Shown: positions 9,239-18,400, counted from the stretch's first letter. The stretch is 64,000 nucleotides of DNA from Chryseobacterium gleum (GCA_945897805.1 CAMDFX010000001.1:248001-312000), one strand, 5' to 3'. Translations and numbers: made by a program. Notes: generated by a model not told the origin, from the letters alone.

Positions 9239-9263
9239 GAAACTTTTATTCTAAAATCACGTT

Positions 9264-9294
9264 AAAGGAGTCTATATGGCTCCTTTTTTTGTTT
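9264..9294 (+). terminator. Intrinsic terminator of rpsU overlapping the ribosome-binding site and start codon of the recombinase gene
   Basis: AAAGGAGTC (9264-9272) pairs with GGCTCCTTT (9278-9286; one G-U pair), loop of five bases, then a T-rich run. The 5' arm is the only strong Shine-Dalgarno motif noted in this window. The ATG at 9276-9278 lies in the loop and first stem base. Confidence 0.75.
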
Positions 9295-10169
9295 TAGAAG
9301 ATTTTAATAGTTACTTACTCACCGAGAAGAGGGTTTCTAACCATACGATTACAGCATATTTAAACGACCTAAAACAATTTTTTGATTTTACTGGTGTCAA
9401 AACGATTTCAGAGCTGCAAGAAGTTAATCATCAGTTAGTTCGTTCTTGGATTGTTGAATTGATTGAATCCAAAATTGATAAAAGATCTGTAAATCGCAAG
9501 CTTTCTACATTACGGTCTTTTTATAAGTGGGCGCAAAAGCAATCATTGGTTGAGAATAATCCAATGCTCAAAGTGCAGGGACCAAAGCAGGAAAAAAGAT
9601 TGCCTTCATTTGCAAAGCAAAGCGAGATTTCAATCGAAAAAACAGAGGCAATGTTTGCGCAAGATTTTGAAGGCGTTCGGGATCATTTGATTGTTGAAAT
9701 GTTTTATCAGACAGGAATCCGTTTGTCTGAATTGATTGAATTAAAACAAGCGGCTGTTTCTTTAAGAAATATTAAGGTTTTAGGAAAACGCAATAAAGAA
9801 CGCATTATACCGATTAGCGATGGATTAAACGTATTGATTCAAAAATATTTAGAGTTTAAAAAACAAATGGGACTGGATTCTATTCATTTTTATGTCCTAC
9901 AAAACGGAAATAAGTTGTATCCAAAGTTTGTTTATCGAAAAATAAATCATTACCTTGGTAGTGTAACGAGTTTAGATAAAAAAAGTCCACATGTTTTGCG
10001 GCATACTTTTGCCACGCACATGTTAAATAATGGAGCCGGGTTGGAAACATTAAAGGATCTATTAGGTCATGCAAATTTATCTGCCACGCAGGTTTATACG
10101 CATAACTCTTTTGCGCAGTTAAACAATATTTATTCACAAGCTCATCCTCGTGGGCACAAAAAAGAATAG
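9276..10169 (+). CDS. xerC: Tyrosine recombinase XerC/XerD type
   Basis: A 297-residue site-specific recombinase expected to resolve chromosome dimers at dif. The N-terminal SAM-like DNA-binding domain (1-100) has the RVSNHTITAYLNDLKQF pattern. The catalytic domain carries the full set: Arg149 (TGIRLSEL), Lys171 (GKRNKE), His239 and Arg242 (HVLRHTFATHM), His265 (LLGHANL) and Tyr274 (TQVYTH). The length is normal for XerC/D. The start (MAPFFVLEDF) aligns with the family, although it lies inside the rpsU terminator. Two base pairs separate the stop from hpf, so recombinase and hpf form one unit behind rpsU, an order I recognise from Bacteroidota. XerC versus XerD cannot be decided from sequence alone. 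Confidence 0.9.
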   Translation: MAPFFVLEDFNSYLLTEKRVSNHTITAYLNDLKQFFDFTGVKTISELQEVNHQLVRSWIVELIESKIDKRSVNRKLSTLRSFYKWAQKQSLVENNPMLKVQGPKQEKRLPSFAKQSEISIEKTEAMFAQDFEGVRDHLIVEMFYQTGIRLSELIELKQAAVSLRNIKVLGKRNKERIIPISDGLNVLIQKYLEFKKQMGLDSIHFYVLQNGNKLYPKFVYRKINHYLGSVTSLDKKSPHVLRHTFATHMLNNGAGLETLKDLLGHANLSATQVYTHNSFAQLNNIYSQAHPRGHKKE

Positions 10170-10171
10170 TT

Positions 10172-10462
10172 ATGGACATTAAAATTCATTCAATCCATTT
10201 CGATGCGGATCAAAAATTGTTAGATTACATCAATGACAAAGTTTCAAAACTTTCATTATTTTTTGATCATATTATTGTTGGTGAAGTCTTTTTAAGACTT
10301 GATAGGAGTAGCGAAAAAGAAAATAAAATTACCGAGATAAAAATTTTAATTCCAGGGAAAGAACTGTTTGCAAAAAAACAGTGCAAGTCATTTGAAGAAT
10401 CAGCAGATTTAGTTGTTGAAGCATTGAGAAAGCAGATTGTTAAGCACAAAGAAAAAGTGTAA
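10172..10462 (+). CDS. hpf: Ribosome hibernation-promoting factor, short form (HPF/RaiA family)
   Basis: A 96-residue protein of the HPF/YfiA family, which binds the 30S decoding site and silences ribosomes in slow growth. It begins with MDIKIHSIHFDADQKLLDYINDKVSKLSLFF, the usual beta-alpha start, followed by a strand VFLRLDR and a basic C-terminal helix ending KQIVKHKEKV. It has the single N-terminal domain (short type), without the dimerising C-terminal domain of long HPF. It is packed directly behind the recombinase gene and followed by a terminator. Confidence 0.9.
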   Translation: MDIKIHSIHFDADQKLLDYINDKVSKLSLFFDHIIVGEVFLRLDRSSEKENKITEIKILIPGKELFAKKQCKSFEESADLVVEALRKQIVKHKEKV

Positions 10463-10486
10463 TTATTTATTGATAATTAGAAGATT

Positions 10487-10522
10487 ATAGTGGGTAACAT
10501 ATTGTTGCTCACTATTTTTTTG
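10487..10522 (+). terminator. Intrinsic terminator after hpf
   Basis: A 13-bp stem, ATAGTGGGTAACA against TGTTGCTCACTAT with two G-U pairs, very short loop, then seven T. It separates the rpsU-xer-hpf unit from the tRNA cluster. Confidence 0.82.
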
Positions 10523-10552
10523 AAAATATTTTCAAAAAACTTTCAAAAAGAC

Positions 10553-10582
10553 TTGTCACAAGAGAAATCTTTCATACATTTG
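10553..10582 (+). promoter_or_regulatory. Promoter of the tRNA-tuf unit
   Basis: TTG at 10553-10555, 19-base spacer, TACATTTG at 10575-10582: an exact consensus match, 66 bp before the first tRNA. No comparable promoter is visible just before tuf, so the tRNAs and tuf may be one transcript. Confidence 0.7.
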
Positions 10583-10648
10583 CAAACCCAAACGGGAAAA
10601 TAACACAGAAATCGTTCTTTAAAATTTTATATTACCAAATTTCAATGT

Positions 10649-10722
10649 GCCGGTGTAGCTCAGTTGGCTAGAGCAGCTGATTTGTAATCAGCAGGTCGGG
10701 GGTTCGAGTCCCTCCACCGGCT
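10649..10722 (+). tRNA. tRNA-Thr (anticodon TGT)
   Basis: 74 nt with acceptor arms GCCGGTG / CACCGGC, D arm TAGCTCAGTTGGCTAGAGC, anticodon loop TTTGTAA (anticodon TGT, reads ACA and relatives) and T arm GGGGGTTCGAGTCCCTC. No CCA is encoded. Confidence 0.96.
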
Positions 10723-10730
10723 CAAAAAAT

Positions 10731-10812
10731 GGGGGTGTCGCATAGTGGCTATTGCAGCAGACTGTAAATCTGTCACCGTAAGGTATCGTTGGTTCGAGTC
10801 CATCCACCCCCA
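10731..10812 (+). tRNA. tRNA-Tyr (anticodon GTA)
   Basis: 82 nt with acceptor arms GGGGGTG / CACCCCC. The anticodon loop is CTGTAAA (GTA), and a long variable arm (CACCGTAAGGTATCG region) marks it as a class II tRNA, as expected for bacterial tRNA-Tyr. No CCA is encoded. Confidence 0.95.
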
Positions 10813-10835
10813 CAAGCATTGAAGTGAAATATTAA

Positions 10836-10908
10836 GCGGGAGTAGCTCAGTTGGTAGAGCGTCAGCCTTCCAAGCTGAGGGTCGCGAGTTCGAATCTCGT
10901 CTCCCGCT
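10836..10908 (+). tRNA. tRNA-Gly (anticodon TCC)
   Basis: 73 nt with acceptor arms GCGGGAG / CTCCCGC, anticodon loop CTTCCAA (TCC) and T loop TTCGAAT. No CCA is encoded. Confidence 0.96.
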
Positions 10909-10930
10909 CAAAGAAATTTTAAAGAATGAT

Positions 10931-11002
10931 GCCGGTGTAGCTCAGGGGTAGAGTGCTTCCTTGGTAAGGAAGAGGTCACGAGTTCAAATCTCGTCATTGG
11001 CT
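10931..11002 (+). tRNA. tRNA-Thr (anticodon GGT)
   Basis: 72 nt with anticodon loop TTGGTAA (GGT, reads ACC/ACT). Acceptor GCCGGTG pairs with CATTGGC through two G-U pairs; the 5' half equals that of the TGT-anticodon tRNA-Thr, while the 3' half has drifted. It lies 91 bp before tuf. Confidence 0.94.
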
Positions 11003-11092
11003 CAGACAATCGATTCATCCACAATTTATGGGTGAAATTTTGTATATTTAAAAGTTAGGCAATTTATTAATAACTAAGTAACAAATAAAACA

Positions 11093-12280
11093 ATGGCTAA
11101 GGAAAATTTTAATCGTTCCAAACCACACGTTAACATCGGGACTATAGGTCACGTTGACCACGGTAAAACAACATTAACAGCTGCAATTTCAAGCGTACTG
11201 TCTTCGAGAGGTTTAGCTGCAGTACGTGATTTCTCTTCAATTGATAACGCACCTGAAGAAAAAGAACGTGGTATTACAATTAATACATCTCACATTGAGT
11301 ATGAAACTTTAGTTCGTCACTACGCACACGTGGACTGTCCAGGTCACGCGGATTACGTGAAGAACATGGTAACTGGTGCTGCTCAAATGGATGGTGCAAT
11401 CTTAGTGGTTGCTGCAACTGACGGGCCAATGCCACAAACACGTGAGCACATCCTTTTAGGTCGCCAAGTAGGTGTTCCAAGAATGGTTGTTTTCATGAAT
11501 AAAGTGGACATGGTTGATGATCCAGAGTTATTGGAATTGGTTGAGATGGAAATTCGCGAGTTATTATCTTTCTACAATTATGATGGTGACAACGCCCCTG
11601 TAATTCAAGGTTCTGCTTTAGGTGCATTGAACGGTGAAGAGCAATGGGTTGCTAAAATTGACGAATTAATGGATGCTGTAGATACTTATATCGAACTTCC
11701 TCCACGTGATGTTGACAAACCTTTCTTGATGCCAGTTGAAGATGTATTTACAATTACTGGTCGTGGTACTGTAGCAACAGGACGTATCGAAACAGGTGTA
11801 ATCAATTCTGGTGAAGCAGTAGATATCTTAGGTATGGGTGATGTTAAATTATCTTCAACTGTAACAGGTGTTGAAATGTTCCGTAAAATCTTGGATAGAG
11901 GTGAAGCAGGTGACAACGTTGGTCTTTTGTTAAGAGGTATTGAAAAATCTCAAATCAAGAGAGGAATGGTTATCGCGAAACCAGGATCAACTACACCACA
12001 CACTGATTTCAAAGCGGAGATTTATGTTTTGAAAAAAGAAGAAGGTGGACGTCATACGCCATTCCATAACAAATACCGTCCTCAGTTCTATTTCCGTACA
12101 ACTGACGTTACTGGTGAAATTTTCATGACTGATGGTCGTGAGATGGTTATGCCAGGTGATAACGTAACGATTCTTGTTAAATTGATCGTACCAGTAGCAA
12201 TGGATAAAGGATTACGTTTTGCAATCCGCGAGGGTGGTAGAACAGTAGGAGCTGGACAAGTTACTGAAATCATCGCTTAA
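11093..12280 (+). CDS. tuf: Elongation factor Tu
   Basis: A 395-residue GTPase that delivers aminoacyl-tRNA to the ribosome. The G motifs are all present: [10 protein letters not shown] (G1, residues about 18-27), a [12 protein letters not shown] segment (G2), DCPGH (G3), NKVDM (G4) and SALG (G5). Domains 2 and 3 follow with [13 protein letters not shown] and the C-terminal [16 protein letters not shown]. The length is the family norm. This is the standard Bacteroidota position downstream of four tRNA genes and upstream of tRNA-Trp and secE. A UUCG-loop terminator follows 22 bp after the stop. Confidence 0.98.
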   Translation: MAKENFNRSKPHVNIGTIGHVDHGKTTLTAAISSVLSSRGLAAVRDFSSIDNAPEEKERGITINTSHIEYETLVRHYAHVDCPGHADYVKNMVTGAAQMDGAILVVAATDGPMPQTREHILLGRQVGVPRMVVFMNKVDMVDDPELLELVEMEIRELLSFYNYDGDNAPVIQGSALGALNGEEQWVAKIDELMDAVDTYIELPPRDVDKPFLMPVEDVFTITGRGTVATGRIETGVINSGEAVDILGMGDVKLSSTVTGVEMFRKILDRGEAGDNVGLLLRGIEKSQIKRGMVIAKPGSTTPHTDFKAEIYVLKKEEGGRHTPFHNKYRPQFYFRTTDVTGEIFMTDGREMVMPGDNVTILVKLIVPVAMDKGLRFAIREGGRTVGAGQVTEIIA

Positions 12281-12302
12281 TAGGCAACGATTATATAATT
12301 TT

Positions 12303-12326
12303 AAAGGGGAGTTCGCTCCCCTTTTT
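12303..12326 (+). terminator. Intrinsic terminator of tuf
   Basis: AAAGGGGAG pairs perfectly with CTCCCCTTT across a TTCG tetraloop and ends in TTTTT, two bases before tRNA-Trp. Complete termination would cut off tRNA-Trp and secE, so either read-through occurs or another promoter is used. Confidence 0.88.
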
Positions 12327-12328
12327 AG

Positions 12329-12401
12329 GCGGGTGTAGCTCAGCTGGTAGAGTAGTGGTCTCCAAAACCATTGGTCGTGAGTTCGAATCTTACCGCCCGC
12401 G
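12329..12401 (+). tRNA. tRNA-Trp (anticodon CCA)
   Basis: 73 nt with acceptor GCGGGTG / CGCCCGC (one G-U pair), anticodon loop CTCCAAA (CCA), T arm GTGAGTTCGAATCTTAC and discriminator G, as expected for tRNA-Trp. The SecE start codon lies 17 bases downstream, the usual Bacteroidota arrangement. Confidence 0.95.
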
Positions 12402-12417
12402 CAAAATACTGAGAAAA

Positions 12418-12642
12418 GTGTCGAAAATTAAGAATTATATTGACGAAACAGTCAACGAAATGGTTCACAATGTAACGTGGCCAACCTGGAAAGAATTGCA
12501 GAGCAATACCATTATCGTGGTAGTTGCATCCGTGATTTTTGCGCTTTTGGTTTTTGTAATGGATTTCCTTTTTGGAATTTCAGCAAGCGACAAATCTTTT
12601 TGGCGAGGAGCATTAGGTTTTATTTACAATATGTTTAATTAA
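12418..12642 (+). CDS. secE: Preprotein translocase subunit SecE
   Basis: A 74-residue single-span inner-membrane subunit of the SecYEG channel. The cytoplasmic amphipathic part contains NEMVHNVTWPTWKELQSNT, the SecE hallmark, followed by one transmembrane helix (IIVVVASVIFALLVFVMDFLFG). I choose the GTG at 12418 because the longer frame back to 12355 overlaps tRNA-Trp (ends 12401), and its extra residues have no counterpart in the family. The nusG ATG is 5 bp after the stop. Confidence 0.9.
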   Translation: MSKIKNYIDETVNEMVHNVTWPTWKELQSNTIIVVVASVIFALLVFVMDFLFGISASDKSFWRGALGFIYNMFN

Positions 12643-12647
12643 GCGTA

Positions 12648-13199
12648 ATGGCAGATATTAAAAAGAGATGGTACGTCGTTAGATCCGTGAGTGGAAAAGA
12701 GAAAAAGGTAAAAGAATATCTTGACCTTGAAATTTCTCGTTTGAAACTTACTGACTATGTGGACCAAGTGTTGATTCCAACTGAAAAAGTTTTCCAGATA
12801 AGAAATGGAAAAAAAATCAGCAAAGAGAAGGCATATCTTCCTGGTTATGTTTTAATAGAAGCTGCTTTAGTTGGAGAGGTTCAACACGTAATTAAAGGAA
12901 TTCCAAACGTGATTGGTTTCTTAGGTACCGAAAAAGGAGGAACTCCTGTACCGATGAGACTTTCAGAAGTGAATAGGATTTTAGGTAAAGTTGATGAATT
13001 GACAAGTAGTGAGGAAGAAATGAAAATTCCTTTTGTTGTTGGTGAACCAGTGAAGGTAATTGATGGTCCTTTCAATAATTTCACTGGAATTGTCGACGAA
13101 ATCAATGAAGAAAAGAAGAAACTCAAAGTAATGGTGAAAATTTTTGGAAGAAAAAATCTTTTAGAATTGAGCTATTTGCAAGTTGAGAAAGAAGTATAA
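12648..13199 (+). CDS. nusG: Transcription termination/antitermination factor NusG
   Basis: A 183-residue transcription elongation factor that binds the RNA polymerase clamp and links it to Rho or ribosomal S10. The NGN domain (about 5-115) includes KRWYVVRSVSGKEKKVKEYL and LPGYVLIEA. The KOW domain (about 128-165) has GEPVKVIDGPFNNFTGIVDEI. The length is normal, without the inserted domain seen in some phyla. It is coupled to secE upstream. An 82-bp structured leader separates it from rplK. Confidence 0.96.
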   Translation: MADIKKRWYVVRSVSGKEKKVKEYLDLEISRLKLTDYVDQVLIPTEKVFQIRNGKKISKEKAYLPGYVLIEAALVGEVQHVIKGIPNVIGFLGTEKGGTPVPMRLSEVNRILGKVDELTSSEEEMKIPFVVGEPVKVIDGPFNNFTGIVDEINEEKKKLKVMVKIFGRKNLLELSYLQVEKEV

Positions 13200-13210
13200 T
13201 TGTATATTAA

Positions 13211-13269
13211 CCGCAGGAGTGGGGAAACGTCATAAAGCTTCCCGTTGGACGTCCATGTTTGACTGCACA
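13211..13269 (+). promoter_or_regulatory. Structured rplK leader, candidate ribosomal-protein autoregulatory RNA
   Basis: In the 82-bp gap before rplK, GCAG (13213-13216) can pair with CTGC (13263-13266). GGGAA (13222-13226) can pair with TTCCC (13239-13243), and a 10-bp palindrome TGGACGTCCA lies at 13246-13255. The region is far richer in G and C than other gaps here, and it contains AGTGGGGAAACG, which recalls the L1-binding part of 23S rRNA. L1 feedback on rplK-rplA is established in other bacteria; its operation at this site is my inference. Confidence 0.45.
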
Positions 13270-13281
13270 AACTATAAATAA

Positions 13282-13728
13282 ATGGCTAAAGAAGTAGCAG
13301 CATTGATCAAATTACAGATCAAAGGTGGCGCAGCCAATCCAGCTCCTCCAGTTGGTCCTGCACTTGGTGCAAAAGGGGTCAACATTATGGAATTCTGCAA
13401 GCAGTACAACGCTAGAACGCAGGATAAGCCAGGAAAGGTTTTGCCATGTGTAATCACTGTTTACAGTGACAAATCTTTTGATTTTGTTATCAAAACGCCT
13501 CCAGCCGCGATTCAAATCCTGGAACAAGCAAAACTTAAAAAAGGTTCTGCAATGCCTAATAAAACTAAGGTAGGTTCTATGAATTGGGATCAGGTAAAAG
13601 CAATCGCAGAGGATAAAATGGCTGATTTAAATTGTTTTACAATTGACTCAGCAATGACTATGATTGCAGGAACGGCAAGAAGTATGGGTGTAACTGTTAG
13701 AGGTGGTGAAGCACCAAAAACTAAATAA
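13282..13728 (+). CDS. rplK: 50S ribosomal protein uL11
   Basis: A 148-residue protein of the GTPase-associated centre. It shows the N-terminal [21 protein letters not shown] and the C-terminal rRNA-binding domain with [12 protein letters not shown]. It is first of the rplK-rplA-rplJ-rplL block and sits 10 bp before rplA. The leader before it may carry translational control. Confidence 0.97.
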   Translation: MAKEVAALIKLQIKGGAANPAPPVGPALGAKGVNIMEFCKQYNARTQDKPGKVLPCVITVYSDKSFDFVIKTPPAAIQILEQAKLKKGSAMPNKTKVGSMNWDQVKAIAEDKMADLNCFTIDSAMTMIAGTARSMGVTVRGGEAPKTK

Positions 13729-13738
13729 CTGTTGAGTC

Positions 13739-14434
13739 ATGGGTAGAGTATCTAAAAAGAGAAAAGAAGTTCTTGCTAAATATGATTTAGTGAAAGCTTA
13801 CACCTTGGGTGAGGCATGTGATTTGGTGAAAAACATCACAACAACAAAATTCGATGCTTCTGTTGATATCAGTGTAAGATTAGGAGTTGATCCTCGTAAA
13901 GCTAATCAAATGGTACGTGGTACTGTTGCTTTGCCTCACGGAACTGGAAAGGACGTCAAAGTACTTGTGCTTTGTACACCTGACAAAGAAGCTGAAGCAA
14001 TTGCAGCAGGTGCTGAGTATGTTGGATTAGATGAATACATTGAGAAAATCAAAGGAGGCTGGACTGACATCGATGTGATTATCACGATGCCATCTGTCAT
14101 GGGTAAAGTTGGTGCATTAGGTAGAATTCTAGGACCTAGAAGTTTAATGCCTAATCCAAAAACAGGAACTGTGACAATGGACGTTGGTAAAGCAGTTGAA
14201 GAAGTGAAAGCAGGTAAGATTGATTTCAAAGTAGATAAGTACGGAAATATTCATACTGCAATTGGAAAAGCAAGTTTCGATGGAGCAAAGCTTAGAGAAA
14301 ATGCAATGGAATTAATTGGTGCCTTGAATAAATTGAAACCGTCTGCCGCTAAAGGTACTTACATCAAAAGTGTATTTATCAGTTCAACGATGAGTCCAAG
14401 TATTAACATTGATGCTAAATCTGTGGTAGCTTAA
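13739..14434 (+). CDS. rplA: 50S ribosomal protein uL1
   Basis: A 231-residue protein of the L1 stalk, which also acts as translational repressor of its own operon in several bacteria. Family segments visible are [20 protein letters not shown] near residue 42 and the signature around [26 protein letters not shown] (residues about 118-143). It lies between rplK (10-bp gap) and rplJ (13-bp gap). Confidence 0.97.
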   Translation: MGRVSKKRKEVLAKYDLVKAYTLGEACDLVKNITTTKFDASVDISVRLGVDPRKANQMVRGTVALPHGTGKDVKVLVLCTPDKEAEAIAAGAEYVGLDEYIEKIKGGWTDIDVIITMPSVMGKVGALGRILGPRSLMPNPKTGTVTMDVGKAVEEVKAGKIDFKVDKYGNIHTAIGKASFDGAKLRENAMELIGALNKLKPSAAKGTYIKSVFISSTMSPSINIDAKSVVA

Positions 14435-14447
14435 AAACTTAGTAATT

Positions 14448-14969
14448 ATGACAAAAGAACAAAAAGCTCAGTACATAGATGAATTAGCAGCAGAATTATC
14501 CACGGCAGGTGTTTTTTACCTAGCCGACACTTCAGAATTGACTGTGGAAACAATCAATCAATTGAGAAGAAGATGTTTTCAATCAAATATTCGCTTAAAA
14601 GTAGTGAAAAACACACTACTTTCTAAGGCAATGAATCAAATTGAAGGAAAAGATTACGGTCAATTGCACGAAGTTTTGGCTGGACCAACATCTATCATGT
14701 TTTCAGAAGTAGGTAATCTACCTGCAAAAATCATCAAGGATTTCCGTAAGAAAAACGTAAAACCAATTCTTAAAGGAGCATTCATTGACGAGGCAATTTT
14801 TATTGGTGATGATCAACTTGACACTCTTGTTTCATTGAAAAGCAAAGAGGAATTGGTTGGTGAAATCATTGGATTGCTTCAAAGTCCTGCGAAAAATGTT
14901 ATTTCTGCACTTAAAGGTCAGGGTGGTAAAATCGCTGGAATTCTTAAAACGCTCGAGGAAAGAGCTTAA
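14448..14969 (+). CDS. rplJ: 50S ribosomal protein uL10
   Basis: A 173-residue base of the ribosomal stalk. The N-terminal rRNA-binding region contains LTVETINQLRRRCFQSNIRLKVVKNTLL, and the C-terminal helix (LLQSPAKNVISALKGQGGKIAGILKTL) anchors L7/L12 dimers. Only 13 bp separate it from rplA, so no independent L10 leader fits here. Control must come from the operon leader or elsewhere. Confidence 0.96.
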   Translation: MTKEQKAQYIDELAAELSTAGVFYLADTSELTVETINQLRRRCFQSNIRLKVVKNTLLSKAMNQIEGKDYGQLHEVLAGPTSIMFSEVGNLPAKIIKDFRKKNVKPILKGAFIDEAIFIGDDQLDTLVSLKSKEELVGEIIGLLQSPAKNVISALKGQGGKIAGILKTLEERA

Positions 14970-15021
14970 TAACTTCCAACAAATAAATTATTGTAATATC
15001 TTTTTTTTAAAATAAACAAAA

Positions 15022-15399
15022 ATGGCTGATTTAAAGCAAATCGCGGAAACGCTAGTAAACCTTACAGTTAAAGAAGTAAATGAATTGGCAACTATCCTTA
15101 AGGATGAGTACGGTATCGAACCTGCTGCTGCTGCTGCAGTAATGGTAGCTGGTGGAGCTGCTGATGCAGGTGCTGCAGTTGAAGAAAAAACTGAGTTCGA
15201 TGTAATCTTGAAAGCTGGAGGACCAAACAAACTTGCAGTTGTTAAACTTGTAAAAGAATTAACTGGTAATGGTTTGAAAGAATCTAAAGATTTAGTAGAT
15301 GCTGCTCCTTCAACTTTGAAAGAGGGTGTTTCTAAAGACGAAGCTGAAGCTCTTAAAGCTGCCCTTATTGAGGCAGGTGCGGAAGTTGAAGTTAAATAA
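15022..15399 (+). CDS. rplL: 50S ribosomal protein bL12 (L7/L12)
   Basis: A 125-residue stalk protein. The N-terminal dimerisation helix (1-35) is followed by an alanine/glycine-rich hinge ([19 protein letters not shown]). The C-terminal domain has [25 protein letters not shown] and ends GAEVEVK. The hairpin at 15423-15451 follows before rpoB. Confidence 0.97.
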   Translation: MADLKQIAETLVNLTVKEVNELATILKDEYGIEPAAAAAVMVAGGAADAGAAVEEKTEFDVILKAGGPNKLAVVKLVKELTGNGLKESKDLVDAAPSTLKEGVSKDEAEALKAALIEAGAEVEVK

Positions 15400-15422
15400 T
15401 ATTTCTACTTTATAATCAGGAA

Positions 15423-15460
15423 AGGTGTCCCGACGAAATGTCGGGATGCCTATTTCTGTT
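15423..15460 (+). terminator. Attenuator-like hairpin between rplL and rpoB
   Basis: AGGTGTCCCGAC pairs with GTCGGGATGCCT over 12 bp (two G-U pairs), loop GAAAT, followed only by a weak T-rich stretch (ATTTCTGTTTATTT). The position matches the known rplL-rpoB attenuator of other bacteria; partial termination is inferred. Confidence 0.6.
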
Positions 15461-15472
15461 TATTTATATTAA

Positions 15473-18400
15473 GTGCATAAAAGTCATTTTTCTGAATTAA
15501 ATCTTTTAGCCTTGGCAACATCAAGCAATATAGCGACAAGAGTCAATTTTGCATCAAGCAAAAATCAATTTGAATACCCAGATTTCTTGGATATTCAACT
15601 TAAGTCTTTCCAAGAGTTTTTTCAACTAGAAACTACTCCTGAAAATAGAGACAGTGAAGGATTATTTAAAGTATTCTCTGAAAACTTTCCAATTACTGAT
15701 ACAAGAAATCAGTTCGTGTTGGAGTTTTTAGATTACTTCATTGATCCTCCTCGTTACACAATTGAAGAGTGTATCGAAAGAGGCTTAACTTACAGTGTTC
15801 CACTGAAAGCTAAACTGAAATTGTACTGTACAGATCCTGAACATGAAGATTTTGAAACGATCGTTCAAGATGTGTATTTGGGTACAATTCCTTATATGAC
15901 CCCAAAAGGATCATTTGTAGTGAATGGCGCGCAACGTGTAATTGTTTCTCAATTGCACCGCTCTCCGGGAGTTTTCTTTGGACAAAGCCGTCATGCAAAT
16001 GGCACAAAATTGTACTCTGCAAGAGTAATTCCTTTTAAAGGATCTTGGATTGAGTTCGCAACAGACATTAATAATGTAATGTATGCGTATATCGATCGTA
16101 AGAAAAAGTTACCTGTAACTACTCTTTTTCGTGCAATTGGATATGAAACTGATAAAGATATTCTAGAAATATTTGGATTAGCTGACGAAGTGAAAGCAAC
16201 GAAAGTTAATTTGAAAAAATTGATCGGTAGAAAACTTGCTGCACGTGTTTTAAAAACGTGGGTAGAAGATTTCGTAGATGAAGATACAGGTGAAGTTGTA
16301 TCAATTGAGCGTAATGAAGTATTAATGGATCGTGAGACTGTCATCGAAGAGGTGCATGTTGATCTGATTTTAGATGCAGGTGTAAAAACGATTATTCTTC
16401 ACAAAGAAGGCGTAAATACAGCAGATTATACCATTATCTACAATACTTTACAAAAAGATACTTCAAATTCTGAAAAAGAAGCTGTTGAACATATTTACCG
16501 TCAACTGCGTAACGCTGAACCACCAGATTATGAAACAGCTAAAAATGTTTTTGAAAAATTATTTTTCTCTGATACGCGATATGATCTTGGTGAAGTTGGA
16601 CGTTTCCGTTTAAATAAGAAACTGCAATTAGAAGATACAGAGACTTCTCGTGTATTGACTAAGAACGATATTATTTGTATCATTAAATATTTGATTGAGT
16701 TGATTAACTCTAAAGCAGATGTTGATGATATTGATCACTTATCAAACCGCCGTGTAAGAACTGTCGGCGAACAACTTTATGCCCAATTTGGGGTAGGTTT
16801 GGCACGTATGGCCCGAACAATTCGTGAGCGTATGAATGTTCGTGATAATGAGGTTTTTACTCCAATTGACTTGATCAACGCAAAGACCTTGTCTTCTGTA
16901 ATCAATTCGTTCTTTGGAACAAATCAGTTGTCTCAATTCATGGATCAAACGAATCCATTGTCCGAAGTAACGCACAAGCGTCGTTTGTCTGCACTAGGAC
17001 CTGGCGGACTTTCACGTGAAAGAGCTGGATTTGAGGTTCGTGATGTTCACTACACACACTATGGTCGTTTGTGTACAATCGAAACTCCGGAAGGTCCAAA
17101 CATTGGTCTTATTTCTTCACTTTGCGTTTTTGCAAAAGTTAATAAATTAGGTTTTATCGAAACTCCTTACCGTTCGGTAATTAACGGTATCGTTCAAGTT
17201 CAAGATGAACCAGTGTATTTGACTGCTGAAGAAGAAGATGAAAAAATGATCGCGCAGGCAAATGCAAAATTAGATGACAAAGGAAATTTTGGAACAAACT
17301 TGGTTAAAGCGCGTTTTGAAGGAGATTTTCCAGTTGTAGATCCCAAAAACTTGCATTTGATGGACGTAGGAGCAAATCAAATTGCTTCTATCGCTGCATC
17401 TTCCATTCCTTTCTTGGAACATGATGATGCCAACCGCGCTTTGATGGGCTCCAACATGCAACGTCAAGCTGTTCCTTTATTGAAACCGCATTCTCCGATC
17501 GTAGGTACTGGTATCGAAAGATTGGTTGCGCGCGATTCTCGTGTTTTGATTAACGCAGAAGGAAATGGTATTGTTGAATATGTTGATGCAAATGAAATTG
17601 CAATCAGATATGATTGGAATGAGGACGATAAATTAGTTAGTTTCGACAGTGAATTAACTCGTTATACATTAACTAAATTCCAAAAAACAAATCAAAGCAC
17701 AACTATCAATTTGAAACCAATCGTGAAGAAAGGTGATAAAGTTGAGAAAGGTCAAGTTCTTTGCGAAGGTTATGCAACGCAAGCAGGTGAATTGGCTTTA
17801 GGACAAAACTTGAAAGTGGCTTTCATGCCTTGGAAAGGTTACAACTTTGAGGATGCGATTGTAATTTCAGAACGTGTTGTTCGTGATGATATTTTTACCT
17901 CAATTCACATCGATGAGTATACTTTAGAAGTGCGTGATACTAAACGTGGAATGGAAGAGTTAACTTCAGATATTCCTAATGTTAGTGAAGAAGCGACTAA
18001 AGATTTAGATGAAAATGGATTGATTCGCATTGGTGCTGAAATTAAAGAAGGAGATATCCTGATCGGTAAAATCACGCCAAAAGGTGAAACTGATCCGTCG
18101 CCAGAAGAGAAATTATTGAGAGCAATCTTTGGTGACAAAGCTGGTGACGTAAAAGATGCATCTTTGAAAGCAGGTCCATCATTGAGAGGAGTTGTTGTTG
18201 AGAAAAAATTGTTCTCAAGATCAATTAAAGATAGAAAATCTAAAGCGCAAGATAAACCGATTTTAGAATCTTTAGATTCTGATTTTGATAAAGATTTAGC
18301 TGTATTGAAGGACAAGTTGATTGAAAAGTTGATCCAAATTTTAGGAGAAGCAAAATCAGCAGGTGTCTTCAATAACTTTAAAGAAGAGATTATTAAAAAG

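Noticed and set aside
9276-10169. Recombinase as evidence for an integron, prophage or genomic island
   Set aside because: Its place between rpsU and hpf is the conserved housekeeping position in Bacteroidota and no att-like repeats are seen around it.
10660-10911. Minus-strand frame of 83 codons with RDSNPRPADYKSAAL-type sequence
   Set aside because: It is the antisense of three tRNA genes; this kind of translated tRNA complement is a common false protein.
12355-12417. Longer SecE frame starting at 12355
   Set aside because: It overlaps tRNA-Trp, and the extra residues are translated tRNA.
17905-18372. 155-codon open frame antisense to rpoB
   Set aside because: Its codon pattern is the mirror of rpoB, it has no start context and it resembles no family; likewise the antisense frames over tuf, rplA, rplK and rpoC.
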